Source of the DNA: Hyphomicrobiales bacterium
GTDB taxonomy: Bacteria > Pseudomonadota > Alphaproteobacteria > Rhizobiales > Beijerinckiaceae
NCBI GenBank assembly: GCA_016716745.1
Contig: JADJVD010000003.1
Coordinates: forward strand, 335,899 to 399,898
Direction: 5' to 3'
DNA length: 64,000 nucleotides
The notes beneath the pieces are model-generated. The model searched no databases and had not been told where the DNA came from. It worked only from the letters and a program-made list of their open reading frames with translations. Shown piece after piece: positions 35,599 through 48,252 of the stretch. The first letter of the stretch is position 1. Every line of letters begins with the position of its first letter. Made by a program: the position numbers and the translations under genes.

Positions 35599-35804
35599 GT
35601 CATCCCGGCGGCGGCGCAGCCGCCATACCGAACGGCGCGGCGGCGGGGCGATGGATTCCCTTCCCCTCGCTTCGCTCGGCCGGGAATGACAGGGCGCTGT
35701 CATCCCCGGCGGCGACGAAAGTCGCCGGGAAGGGGATCCATGCCGCAGGGCGCGGCGGCGGGGGATGGATTCCCTTCCCCTCGCTTCGCTCGGCCGGGAA
35801 TGAC
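35599..35804. repeat. Dispersed intergenic repeat, family 2, two tandem copies
   Basis: Two ~100-bp copies (35599-35690 and 35697-35804) fill the spacer between the DMT gene and serA. Each begins GTCATCCC(C)GGCGGCG and ends TTCCCTTCCCCTCGCTTCGC followed by TCGGCCGGGAATGAC. The second carries the AAGTCGCCGGGAAGGGGATC middle part also seen in the copy at 16759. They lie 3' to two converging genes and may act as bidirectional terminators. Confidence 0.8.
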
Positions 35805-35824
35805 GGCGCGCCGCCGTCGTCGGC

Positions 35825-37414
35825 TCAGAAGCGCAGCGCCTTGGCTTGCTTCACGCCGGGGATCGCCAGCACCTTGTCCATCAGGCCGTTCGGCGCCGGC
35901 CCGTCGATCTCGACGAGCGCGATGGCCGAGCCGCCCTGCGCGTCGCGGCCGAGCGCGAAGGTCGCGATGTTGACCGCCGCGTCGCCGAGCAGGCCGGCGA
36001 AACGGCCGATGAAGCCCGGCTTGTCCTCGTTGGTGACGTAGATCATCGAGGGGGCGAATTCGGCGTCGACCTTGATGTTCTTGATCGCGACGATGCGCGG
36101 CTTGCCGTCGCTGAACACCGTGCCGGCGACCGAGCGCGTCATGCGCTCGGTCTCGACCGTGACGGTGATGCCGGACTCGTAGTCGGTCGGGGCGGCGCGC
36201 GTTGTCTCCTCGATGACGATGCCGCGCTCCTTGGCGACGATCGGCGCGGAGACGACGTTGACGTCGGCCAGCATCGGGCGCAGCAGGCCGGCGATGGCGG
36301 AGGCGGTCATCGCCTTGATCTTCAGGCCGGCGACGCCGCCCTCGTAGGTGATCGTCACCTTCTTCAGGCCCGTCTCGGTGAGCTGGCCGGCGAAGGAGCC
36401 GAGCTTCTCGGCGAGCGCGATGTAAGGCTTCAGGCGCGGCGCTTCCTCGGCCGTGATCGAGGGGAAGTTGACCGCGTTGGAGATGGCGCCGCGGACGAGA
36501 TAGTCGCTCATCTGCTCGGCGACCTGCAACGCGACGTTCTCCTGCGCCTCCGAGGTCGAGGCGCCGAGATGCGGCGTGCAGACGACGTTGGGCGCGCCGA
36601 ACAGCACGTTGGCGGTCGCCGGCTCATCGGAGAACACGTCGAAGGCCGCGCCCGCGACATGGCCGGATTCGAGCAGCGCGCGCAGCGCGGCCTCGTCGAT
36701 CAGGCCGCCGCGCGCGCAGTTGATGATGCGCACGCCCTTCTTCATCTTGGCGAGCGCCTCGGCCGACAGAATGTTCTTCGTCTGCGGCGTCATCGGCGTG
36801 TGCAGCGTGATGATGTCGGCGCGCGCGAGCAGATCCTCGAGCTCCACCTTCTCGACGCCGATGTCGCGGGCGCGCTCGGGGCTGAGGAAGGGATCGAAGG
36901 CGATGACGCGCATGCGCAGGCCGATGGCGCGGTCGGCGACGATCGAGCCGATGTTGCCGCAGCCGATCACGCCGAGCGTCTTGCCGGTGATCTCGACGCC
37001 CATGAAGCGGTTCTTCTCCCACTTGCCGGCCTGGGTCGAGGCGTCGGCGGCGGGGATCTGGCGCGCGCCAGCGCGAACATCATCGCGATGGCGTGCTCGG
37101 CCGTGGTGATCGAATTGCCGAAGGGCGTGTTCATCACGATGACGCCCTTCGCCGTGGCGGCGGGGATGTCGACATTGTCGACGCCGATGCCGGCGCGGCC
37201 GATGACCTTCAGGTTGGTCGCGGCCGCGATCATCTTCTCGGTGACCTTGGTCGCCGAGCGGATGGCGAGGCCGTCATAGTCGCCGATCACCTCGAGCGAG
37301 CTTGTCCTTGTCCTTGCCGAGGTCGGGCAGGTAATCGACCTCGACGCCGCGATCCTTGAAGATCTGGACGGCGGCGGGCGAGAGAGCGTCGGAAATGAGA
37401 ACGCGGGTGGTCAT
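35825..37414 (-). pseudogene. serA: D-3-phosphoglycerate dehydrogenase, two compensating frameshifts as read
   Basis: The enzyme oxidises 3-phosphoglycerate in the first step of serine synthesis. From ATG 37414 (TTRVLISDALSPAAVQIFKD) the frame is good to about 37290, then shifts by one extra base in ctcgctcgag. The next frame carries IGDYDGLAIRSATKVTEKMI to EHAIAMMFALARA at about 37066. One missing base there returns to the first frame, with MGVEITGKTLGVIGCGNIGS, catalytic Arg/Glu/His blocks (NCARGGLIDEAAL, CTPHLGASTSEAQENVA) and a C-terminal ACT domain (YVTNEDKPGFIGRFAGLLGD). Corrected length is 529 residues, exactly normal. As written, a TGA arises near 37273. It follows serC by 54 bp. Confidence 0.88.
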
Positions 37415-37468
37415 GGGGTCCTATGCGCCCGCCTGGGGAGGGGAGGCGGTCCATCCGGCGGGCCCGCG

Positions 37469-38707
<1,239 letters not shown>

Positions 38708-38710
38708 GTG

Positions 38711-38747
38711 CCATCCTTTCAGATGGGCGCCTCCCGTTGGGGGGAGG
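38711..38747 (-). ncRNA. Putative serC leader RNA motif (two hairpins, second holds the Shine-Dalgarno)
   Basis: On the minus strand, upstream of serC, CCTCCC (38735-38730 side) and GGGAGG form a 6-bp stem at 38730-38747. A second stem, CCATC-TGAAAG-GATGG, occupies 38726-38711 and contains the AAAGGA ribosome-binding site immediately before ATG 38707. Two small hairpins, the second enclosing the ribosome-binding site, directly before serC in an alphaproteobacterium match the described serC RNA motif. Its ligand is not known. Confidence 0.6.
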
Positions 38748-38854
38748 TGTCCCGCGGATGGGCGTATTGGCTCGCGGCCCCGCGGTCAAGCGGCTCTGCG
38801 ACGAAGGTCGATGCGACATCGTCGCCCGGCGGGCGAAGCGTCGCATCCAAACGC

Positions 38855-38880
38855 AAAACGGCGGGGCCTGGCCCCGCCGT
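38855..38880 (-). terminator. Rho-independent terminator of the first surface-barrel gene
   Basis: ACGGCGGGGC (38858-38867) and GCCCCGCCGT (38871-38880) form a perfect 10-bp stem. On the minus strand it is followed by TTTTGCGTTT, 25 bp after the gene's stop. Confidence 0.85.
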
Positions 38881-38905
38881 CCGGATGTCACGCGTTTCGG
38901 CGCGA

Positions 38906-39844
38906 TCAGTTGTCGAGCATGAAGCGCATGCCGGCGCGCACCTCGTGGGCGACGGACTTGATCGCCACGGTCTGGCCGGTGACCGGCGAGGCGAGCGAGC
39001 GGAAGGTGCCCATGTTCAGGTAGCGGTAGCCGACGTCGAGCTTCACCGCCGGGCTGATGTCGTAGCTGAAGCCGCCCATCAGCGCCCAGGCCATCTTCAG
39101 CGAGCTGCGCGAGGTCTTGCGGTCCCAGTTCTGCGGGCCGAAGGCGACGCCCGGCTGCGGGTTGATCGCGGCGCCGTTCAACGGGTTCAGCCACACCAGC
39201 GGATAGGTTCCGACCGGCGTCAGGTCGGCCGCGTAGGGTTGGCCGTCGGACGTGCGGGTATAATTGACGCCCGCCTTGGTCGTCGTCGAGAAGAAGCCGA
39301 GGCCCGCGCCGACATAGGGCGTCACGCCGAAATAGGTGCCGAGATCGACATAGGCGTTGGCGAGCGCGCCCCAGCGCGAGACCTTCGAGGAATTGTGCGG
39401 GGTGCAGGTGTCGTTGACGTTGTAGGCGTAGCCGAGCGGGGTCCGGCTGGCGTCGTTCGAGACGAGGCCGGTCAGCGCGTAGGGGCAGACCACGTTCGCG
39501 CCGGTTCCGCTCATCGTGTGCGTCTTGCGGAACTCGAGCGTCGTGTCGAGGCGCAGGAACTTGTTGAAGGCGTAGCCGCCGCCGAAGGAGATCGAGCGCA
39601 GATCCTTCGTCTTGGCGGGCGAGGGCATCAGCTCGGGCGTGATCGCCGGCCGATTCTCCTTGGCGAAGCCGAGATCGCCGCGCAGATACCAGCCCGAGCC
39701 CCATTCGAGCGCGGGCTCGTTGGCGGCGGCCGGCGGATCGGCGTAGGCGTCGCGCGTCAGGTCGGCGGCGAGGGCGGGAGCGGCGGCGCCGATCATGATT
39801 GCGGCGACAAGGCCGGCCCGGTGGGCGAGAGTTGACCTGAACAT
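38906..39844 (-). CDS. Outer-membrane beta-barrel protein, Omp25/31-like
   Basis: From ATG 39844 (with GAGG about 8 bp upstream; 39856 lacks one) the protein has 312 residues. A Sec signal ends at APALAADL. The mature part starts with a segment containing WGSGWYLRGDLGFAKE, a hallmark of Rhizobiales surface barrels. It shows repeated strand turns (YAFNKFLRLDTTLEFRK, ANAYVDLGTYFGVTPYVGAG, GFSYDISPAVKLDVGYRYLN) and ends in the barrel-type sequence HEVRAGMRFMLDN. It is paralogous to the next gene (40022), sharing WYLRGD, YVDLGTF/Y-G-TPYVG and DVGYRYLNMG, which suggests tandem duplication followed by divergence. Confidence 0.87.
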   Translation of the reverse strand: MFRSTLAHRAGLVAAIMIGAAAPALAADLTRDAYADPPAAANEPALEWGSGWYLRGDLGFAKENRPAITPELMPSPAKTKDLRSISFGGGYAFNKFLRLDTTLEFRKTHTMSGTGANVVCPYALTGLVSNDASRTPLGYAYNVNDTCTPHNSSKVSRWGALANAYVDLGTYFGVTPYVGAGLGFFSTTTKAGVNYTRTSDGQPYAADLTPVGTYPLVWLNPLNGAAINPQPGVAFGPQNWDRKTSRSSLKMAWALMGGFSYDISPAVKLDVGYRYLNMGTFRSLASPVTGQTVAIKSVAHEVRAGMRFMLDN

Positions 39845-39965
39845 TCGTGGCCTCATGTGACGAATCCGGCTCGGCCGGCGGTGACATCGACACGATCTTC
39901 GCCAGAAATCGTTGAGGCCCGGTTAACCTTAACGGCCGATCAAACGCGCTTTTTCGGCTATGGCG

Positions 39966-39998
39966 CAAAAAGAAACGGCGCGGGAGACCCGCGCCGTT
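39966..39998 (-). terminator. Rho-independent terminator of the second surface-barrel gene
   Basis: AACGGCGCGGG (39974-39984) and CCCGCGCCGTT (39988-39998) form a perfect 11-bp stem with an AGA loop. On the minus strand it is followed by TCTTTTTGCG. Confidence 0.88.
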
Positions 39999-40021
39999 CG
40001 CATCGACCCCGAGGGATCGAA

Positions 40022-40990
40022 TCAGTACTTGCGCACCAGCGCAGGGGCCTGGAAGACGGGCGGCGGAGGCGCGGCCTCGGCGCCGCCGAGCATCCAGCGC
40101 ATGCCGAGGCGCACGTCGTGGGAATCGACCCGGTTCGAGCTGATCTTGAAGTCGCAGGCCGAGAAGCCGACCGCGCCGAAGCAGCGCGAGGCGCCCGAGG
40201 TCACCTTGCCGAGGTTCATGTAGCGGTAGCCGAGCTCGAGCTTCAGATTCTGCGACACGGAGTAGCCGAGACCGGCCATCAGCGCCCAGGCGAAGTTCGT
40301 CTTGCGGCCGTCGAGGAAGTAGCCGCCGGTCGGCGAACCGGTCACGCCGGCGCCGGTCGTCGTGTAGACGAAGCCGTTGTCGGTGAGGCCGGTCAGACGG
40401 TTATGGGCGACGCCGAGGCCGACGCCGACATAAGGGGTGATCCCCCAGAAGGTGCCGAGATCGACATAGCCGTTCACCATCGCGACGATGGAGCTGACAT
40501 TGCCCTTGTAGAAGTTGCGCACGGTGCGCGTGTAGGGCTGGCCGGCGCCGCCGTTCGGCGTGTAGACGCCGGTCTCGGTCAGCGAATCGACGGCGCTCAG
40601 ATGCCCGCCGCTGCGCCACTCGATCGTCGCGTCGGCGCGCAGCCAGTTGTTGATCTGGTAGCCGACGCCGGCGCCGACGAAGGCCGGCTGCGTGATGCCC
40701 GGCTGATGGAAGCCGTAGCCGGTGTAGGTTCCGACGGTGCAGTTGTTGGCCGCGTCGCAGCCGTTCGGGCTGAGGCCGAGCGGGTCCGGCGAGGTGCGCA
40801 GCTTCGGACGGTCGACGCTGACGCCGACGCCGACGTCGCCGCGCAGATACCAGCCGGAGAACTCGACCGGCGCCGCGATCGGCGCTTCGGGGGGAGGAGG
40901 GGGCGGAAGGAGGTCGGCCGCTCGCGCAGCAACCGTGCTCGCCGCCAACGCGACGCCGCCCGCAAGGGTGAGCGCTTTGAGGCTGCCCAT
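40022..40990 (-). CDS. Outer-membrane beta-barrel protein, Omp25/31-like (paralogue)
   Basis: ATG 40990 gives 322 residues with a signal ending near VAARAADL. A run of prolines follows, then FSGWYLRGDVGVGVSVDRPK. Strand blocks match the neighbouring paralogue at 38906: DLGTFWGITPYVGVGLGVAH, KLELGYRYMNLGKVTSG and DVRLGMRWMLGG near the end. It ends LVRKY, with a C-terminal aromatic as barrel proteins prefer. Two internal Cys pairs (GCDAANNC, CFGAVGFSAC) are unusual for this group and could form loop disulfides. A perfect CtrA-like box lies about 74 bp upstream. Ligand unknown. Confidence 0.87.
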   Translation of the reverse strand: MGSLKALTLAGGVALAASTVAARAADLLPPPPPPEAPIAAPVEFSGWYLRGDVGVGVSVDRPKLRTSPDPLGLSPNGCDAANNCTVGTYTGYGFHQPGITQPAFVGAGVGYQINNWLRADATIEWRSGGHLSAVDSLTETGVYTPNGGAGQPYTRTVRNFYKGNVSSIVAMVNGYVDLGTFWGITPYVGVGLGVAHNRLTGLTDNGFVYTTTGAGVTGSPTGGYFLDGRKTNFAWALMAGLGYSVSQNLKLELGYRYMNLGKVTSGASRCFGAVGFSACDFKISSNRVDSHDVRLGMRWMLGGAEAAPPPPVFQAPALVRKY

Positions 40991-41060
40991 GACAATGTTC
41001 CTTCGTTCGTGCGGGCGCATCCGGCCCTGCCGATGACAACGAAGGAAAACTGGCACGAAG

Positions 41061-41081
41061 GGGTTAAGGGGGGCTTAACCC
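41061..41081. promoter_or_regulatory. Perfect CtrA-like box within an inverted repeat
   Basis: GGGTTAAG and CTTAACCC are exact reverse complements around GGGGG. They contain TTAA-N7-TTAAC at 41064-41079, matching the full CtrA consensus. The site is 74-84 bp upstream of the second barrel gene and just past the glmM stop. An alternative reading is a glmM terminator, but no T-run follows. Confidence 0.5.
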
Positions 41082-41136
41082 TAAAAATTAGCGTTAGCGA
41101 TTGGTCGCCGGCGGCGTCCGCCGATGCGCCCGCGCC

Positions 41137-42483
<1,347 letters not shown>

Positions 42484-42636
42484 GACGCCTCGTTCCTGTC
42501 CCGTCGCAAACTGTCGCGCGGCCGTCGCCGGCGCTTCGCAAGGGTGTCCAAACACGCCGCGCGCTCACGCGCAAGGGCATGGCGCAATCCGGCCGCCGCC
42601 GCGTCCGGGGCGGGCGAAATTATTAGAATTGTAACG

Positions 42637-42663
42637 AAATCGGCCCGGCGCGGGGCCGGGCCG
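42637..42663 (-). terminator. Rho-independent terminator of ftsH
   Basis: CGGCCCGGC (42641-42649) and GCCGGGCCG (42655-42663) form a perfect 9-bp stem. On the minus strand it is followed by ATTTCGTT, 27 bp after the ftsH stop. Confidence 0.75.
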
Positions 42664-42689
42664 TTCGGACATGGTTAACCCGCGGAGGC

Positions 42690-44612
<1,923 letters not shown>

Positions 44613-44709
44613 TCTCGTTCCTGACGGGCGTGTGCGCGCCCCGAGGCGGCGCCGACGCTTCCTGTGACGGCGACGGAGTTTCAGCCGCGCCTGGATGGTT
44701 CAATTTTAT

Positions 44710-45786
44710 TTAGGTTCCCCGGCCGCCCTTGCCAAGTGACGGCGCGTCGATGGGTGAACGGGAGATGGAGGCCGCGCGCGAGCGGCGCGGCGGTTCGCGA
44801 CGGACGAGGAGCGCGCCGCGCGCCGTGCGCAGCGTCGCGCCGCCGAGCGTCGCGGCGAAGGGCGCGCCCGCGGCGAGCGCCGCGTCGAGCCGTCGCTCCA
44901 GCGCCTCCAGCCGCTCGAGGCTGAGCGGGGCGGCGTCGGCCTCCGTGCAATCGGCGATGGCGGCGGCGAGGGCGCGCAGGCGCAGCTCCTGCGGCGCGGC
45001 GGCGAGCGCGGCGAGATCGAGGCTGGCGCGGTCGTCCAGCCGGCGCAACGGCAGGTCTCGGGCGGCGAGCGCGGCGAGCGCGGCGTCGGCGCGGGCGGCG
45101 CGGCGGGCGAGGCGCAGCAGCGCGTCGGCGTCGAGCCCCTCGGCCGCGAGCGTCGCGGCGAGGCCGCGCAGACGGGCGCGGGCGAAGCGCGGATCGGCGT
45201 TGCCGGGATCGACGAAAAACGGATGGCTGGCGGCGCGGCAAAGATCGATCAGCGCATCCTTGCGGATGTCGAGCAGCGGCCGCGCGAGGGGGGCGCCGCA
45301 GAGGGTCGCGCGGGCGGCCATGCCCGCGAGGCCGGCGACGCCGCTGCCGCGGGCAAGGCGCATCAGCACCGTCTCGGCCTGATCGTCGGCGTGATGGGCG
45401 GTCATCACCATCGCCCCGCCGCGACGCGCGGCCTCGGCGGCGAGCAGGCGGTAGCGCGCCTCGCGCGCCTTCTCCTGCACGCCGGCGGCGGGCTTGGCCC
45501 CCTCCCAGCGCAGAATCGTCGCCTCGAAGCGCAGGCGGCGCGCCCAGTCGACGACCTGTCGCGCCTCGTCGGCTGAATCGGGCCGCAGCCCGTGATCGAC
45601 GCAGGCCACCGCGACGGGCGGGGCGCCCCCGGCGTCGCGCCAGCGCGCGGACAGCAGCATCAGGGCGACGGAATCGGGACCGCCGGAAACGGCGAGGAGG
45701 ATCGACGGCGCGTCGCGCCAGGGCGCGAGGAGGTCGGCCGCGTCGAGCGGCGCGCGCGGCGTCCCGGTCGCGGCGGCGCTCAGCAC
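44710..45786 (-). CDS. tilS: tRNA(Ile)-lysidine synthetase
   Basis: The enzyme changes C34 of tRNA-Ile(CAT) to lysidine so that it reads AUA. From GTG 45786 the protein has 358 residues. The PP-loop ILLAVSGGPDSVALML is near residue 24, VACVDHGLRPDSADEA near residue 58 and MVMTAHHADDQAETVLMRLA near residue 118, all family marks. The C-terminal part is shorter and less conserved than in E. coli. The start overlaps the cpoB stop by seven bases (GTGCTGA), so it is translationally coupled. The order cpoB-tilS-ftsH is conserved in alphaproteobacteria. Confidence 0.92.
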   Translation of the reverse strand: MLSAAATGTPRAPLDAADLLAPWRDAPSILLAVSGGPDSVALMLLSARWRDAGGAPPVAVACVDHGLRPDSADEARQVVDWARRLRFEATILRWEGAKPAAGVQEKAREARYRLLAAEAARRGGAMVMTAHHADDQAETVLMRLARGSGVAGLAGMAARATLCGAPLARPLLDIRKDALIDLCRAASHPFFVDPGNADPRFARARLRGLAATLAAEGLDADALLRLARRAARADAALAALAARDLPLRRLDDRASLDLAALAAAPQELRLRALAAAIADCTEADAAPLSLERLEALERRLDAALAAGAPFAATLGGATLRTARGALLVRREPPRRSRAASISRSPIDAPSLGKGGRGT

Positions 45787-46967
45787 CCGGCCTTCTTCAT
45801 CTCGCGCTCGGCGCCGCGCACGGCGTTGCTCGCCGCCGGATATTTGCGCGGGATTTCGCCAAAGGTGGCGCAGGCCTGCTCGCCCGCGCCCATCGCCTGC
45901 AGAGACATGCCGAGGCGCAGCAGCCCGTCCGGCGCGCGGGCGGATTTGGCGTGATCGGTCGAGAGCTTCAGATACTGCTCGGCCGCCTCGCGATGGCGGC
46001 CGCGCTGGAAATAGGTCTCGCCCAGATAATAGGTGGCGTCCGCCGCCATGCGGTCGCGCGGATTGCTGCGCAGGAAGCCCTTCAGCGCGCCCTCGGCCTG
46101 CTCGTACTGGCCGGCGCGGAAGGCGCCGAGCGCGGCGTCGTATTCGGCGCGTGGGCCGGTGGCGGGCAGGGCGGCGGTGGTGGCGGGCCCGTTGGCCGGG
46201 GTCGCGCCCTGCGGGCCGACGCCGGGGATGACGCGCGGGGCGCGCCCGCCCGGATTGGCGAGGTCGAGCGGCGCGTCGGCGCCGGCGACCGGCTCGTCGA
46301 TGATCGGCCCGTCCGGGTTCTGCACCGCGCCGGTCGGCGCGCGCGGGATCGGCCCGGCGGAGGCGACGACCGGCGGCGGGGCGGGGCCGCCGAGCGGGCC
46401 GGTGGGCGAGGCGGTCAGCGGCGCGCTCGGCGCGGTCTGTCCGAGGGGCCTCGGCGCGCCCGGCGCGTTCGGCGCGAGCGAGGGATCGAAGACGTCGCTG
46501 CGGCCGGCGCGCGGCGCGGCGCCGGATTGCGGGGTGGCGACGCCGGCGCCGGCGACGGGCGTCGGGCCCGGCAGGGGCGCGGCGGCGATCACGGCGCCGG
46601 GCGCGTCCGCCTCGCTGCGCTTCTGCGGCGCGGGCGCGGGCGTCGCCGGCTTGCGGCCGCCGGCCTGCTCCTGGAAGCGGAAATCGACGTCCTGCTGGAA
46701 CTTGCGGACCTGCTCCTCGAGCTGACGGTTGCGGTGCTGCAACTGCTCGAGCTGGCCGTTGACGGCGCGCAGCTGGTTCTCCAGCCGGTCGATGCGCACG
46801 GCGACGCCCGCCGCGTCGCCGGGCTGCGCATATTGCCCCTGCGCGAAGTCGGGCGCGCCGCCCGGCACCGCGCCCGGCGGGCGCATCTGCGCATGGGCGG
46901 CGCCCGCGAGCGCGCATCCGGCGACGAACAACGCGGCGACGCCGCGGCGAACCATGAACGACGACAT
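45780..46967 (-). CDS. cpoB: Tol-Pal system protein CpoB/YbgF
   Basis: A periplasmic coordinator of outer-membrane constriction with peptidoglycan synthesis. ATG 46967 is preferred, with GGGTGA about 10 bp upstream; GTG 46979 and ATG 46955 are alternatives. The 395-residue protein has a Sec signal (VAALFVAGCALAGAAHAQ). A trimerising coiled coil follows (RIDRLENQLRAVNGQLEQLQ, residues about 47-85). A long Pro/Gly/Ala-rich linker of ~170 residues leads to C-terminal TPR repeats (AEYDAALGAFRAGQYEQAEG, DATYYLGETYFQRGRHREAA, DGLLRLGMSLQAMGAGEQAC). The linker is longer than in E. coli, as usual in alphaproteobacteria. Confidence 0.92.
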   Translation of the reverse strand: MSSFMVRRGVAALFVAGCALAGAAHAQMRPPGAVPGGAPDFAQGQYAQPGDAAGVAVRIDRLENQLRAVNGQLEQLQHRNRQLEEQVRKFQQDVDFRFQEQAGGRKPATPAPAPQKRSEADAPGAVIAAAPLPGPTPVAGAGVATPQSGAAPRAGRSDVFDPSLAPNAPGAPRPLGQTAPSAPLTASPTGPLGGPAPPPVVASAGPIPRAPTGAVQNPDGPIIDEPVAGADAPLDLANPGGRAPRVIPGVGPQGATPANGPATTAALPATGPRAEYDAALGAFRAGQYEQAEGALKGFLRSNPRDRMAADATYYLGETYFQRGRHREAAEQYLKLSTDHAKSARAPDGLLRLGMSLQAMGAGEQACATFGEIPRKYPAASNAVRGAEREMKKAGC

Positions 46968-47069
46968 TCGGCTATTCACCCCAGCGGCCGTTTGCGAACC
47001 CGGCCGTCGTTATCATAGCCGGCCGAGTTCGGCCAAAGTGCGGATTTCCGGCGACGCCGGCGCGGCGCC

Positions 47070-47588
47070 TCAGGACGAGGGGCCGCCCGACAGCACGGTG
47101 ACGGCGCGGCGGTTCTGCGACCAGCAGGAGATGTCGTCGCAGACCGCGACCGGCCGCTCCTTGCCGAAGCTCGTCGTGCGCATGCGCCCGGCGGCGACGC
47201 CGCGGGCGGCGAGATAGTTCTTCACCGCCTCCGAGCGGCGGGCGCCGAGCGCGAAATTGTATTCGCGGGTGCCGCGCTCGTCGGCGTGACCCTCGACCGT
47301 GAAGGCGTAGCGGCCGTACTGGTTCAGCCAGGTCGCCTGCTTGTCGAGCGTCGCCTGCGCGGCGGCGGTCAGTTCGGTCGAGTCGGTCTCGAAGAAGACG
47401 CGGTCGCCGACATTCTGGGCGAAGTCCTGAACGCTGCCGGGCGAGGCGACGCCGACGCCGACGCCGCCGGCGCCCATGCCGCCGAGCCCGTCCTTGCCCT
47501 CGTTCGGGTTCTTCGCGCAGGCCGCCATCGACAGCGCGGCTGCGAGCGCGAGCGCGAGCTTCGTCGTGCGCGCCATCTCGACCATCAT
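47070..47588 (-). CDS. pal: Peptidoglycan-associated lipoprotein Pal
   Basis: Pal anchors the outer membrane to peptidoglycan and contacts TolB. ATG 47588, with GGAG about 7 bp upstream, gives 172 residues; 47576 is an alternative. The signal ends in a lipobox (LSMAAC). After a Gly-rich linker comes the OmpA-like domain: FFETDSTELTAAAQATLDKQ, VEGHADERGTREYNFALGAR (peptidoglycan binding) and SWSQNRRAVTVL. The signal and domain are complete. It is separated from tolB by one small Tat-signal gene and is followed by cpoB 102 bp on. Confidence 0.95.
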   Translation of the reverse strand: MMVEMARTTKLALALAAALSMAACAKNPNEGKDGLGGMGAGGVGVGVASPGSVQDFAQNVGDRVFFETDSTELTAAAQATLDKQATWLNQYGRYAFTVEGHADERGTREYNFALGARRSEAVKNYLAARGVAAGRMRTTSFGKERPVAVCDDISCWSQNRRAVTVLSGGPSS

Positions 47589-47788
47589 GCCAAACTCCAT
47601 GTCTGCCCAAACTCTATGTCTGCGCCGCCGGCCCACGCTCTCACTAGCCCGGCCGCGTTAAGCGAAGGTTCCGTCAACCTTGATCGCGCGTTGTTTCGAA
47701 CCGTCGGATTCGAGCAACATTTCATGTGGTAAACGGGTGCTTAATGGCCACAATGGGGCGCATCGCGCGATTTCGCCCCAACAGGTCC

Positions 47789-47811
47789 GGGGGCGCGGTC
47801 CGCGCGCCCCC
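47789..47811. terminator. Strong hairpin downstream of the small Tat-signal gene
   Basis: GGGGGCGCG (47789-47797) and CGCGCCCCC (47803-47811) form a perfect 9-bp stem. Neither side has a good T-run (GTCTTC on the plus strand). It lies 25 bp after the stop of the minus-strand gene at 47836 and may be a weak terminator. Confidence 0.4.
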
Positions 47812-47835
47812 GTCTTCATCGCGCTCGCCGTCGGC

Positions 47836-48252
47836 TCAGACGCTGCGCACCAGCCCTTCGAGGGCGGTCGCGGTCTGCATCGCGGCCCAGCTGCGCGGGC
47901 CGTTGACGATGTCGCCCTCCTGCGCCGCGCGGGCGACGAGCCGCACGTCGTCGGCGCCGGCCGGCGTCGCCTTCAGCATGCGCACGAGCGTCTGGTAGCG
48001 CGCCTCGCCGAGCGCGTTGGCCTCGCCCGACAGGCGCATCCAGCCGGGGATGCCGCCCTGCCGTTCGGCGGCGGCGATCTCGGCGGCGTAGACGTCGAGC
48101 TTGCCGCGCAGCGTCTCGGCCTCGGCCCAGAGGCGGCCGATGGTCGTGTCGCCCTTCGGCGACAGGACGCCGGCGGCGGCCGCGGGGCCGGCGGCCGCGG
48201 CGACGGCGGCGCCGGCGAGCAGCGCGCGGCGGCGGTTCAGTTCGAGAGTCAT
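47836..48252 (-). CDS. Hypothetical Tat-signal protein inserted between tolB and pal
   Basis: The 138-residue protein begins MTLELNRRRALLAGAAVAAA with an RRR-x-LLAG twin-arginine-like signal and likely cleavage near AAAAG. The mature part is helical: TIGRLWAEAETLRGKLDVYA, AAERQGGIPGWMRLSGEANA and ALGEARYQTLVRMLKATPAG. I do not recognise a family. Its position inside the otherwise canonical tol-pal block, on the same strand, hints at an envelope link. It has its own 438-bp upstream spacer and may be separately transcribed. Confidence 0.65.
   Translation of the reverse strand: MTLELNRRRALLAGAAVAAAAGPAAAAGVLSPKGDTTIGRLWAEAETLRGKLDVYAAEIAAAERQGGIPGWMRLSGEANALGEARYQTLVRMLKATPAGADDVRLVARAAQEGDIVNGPRSWAAMQTATALEGLVRSV

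Noticed and set aside
41061..41081. Intrinsic terminator for glmM
   Set aside because: The arms are symmetric and A/T-containing, but no T-run follows on the minus strand, and the site lies beyond the gene's stop on the wrong side for glmM's direction. A CtrA-type box fits better.
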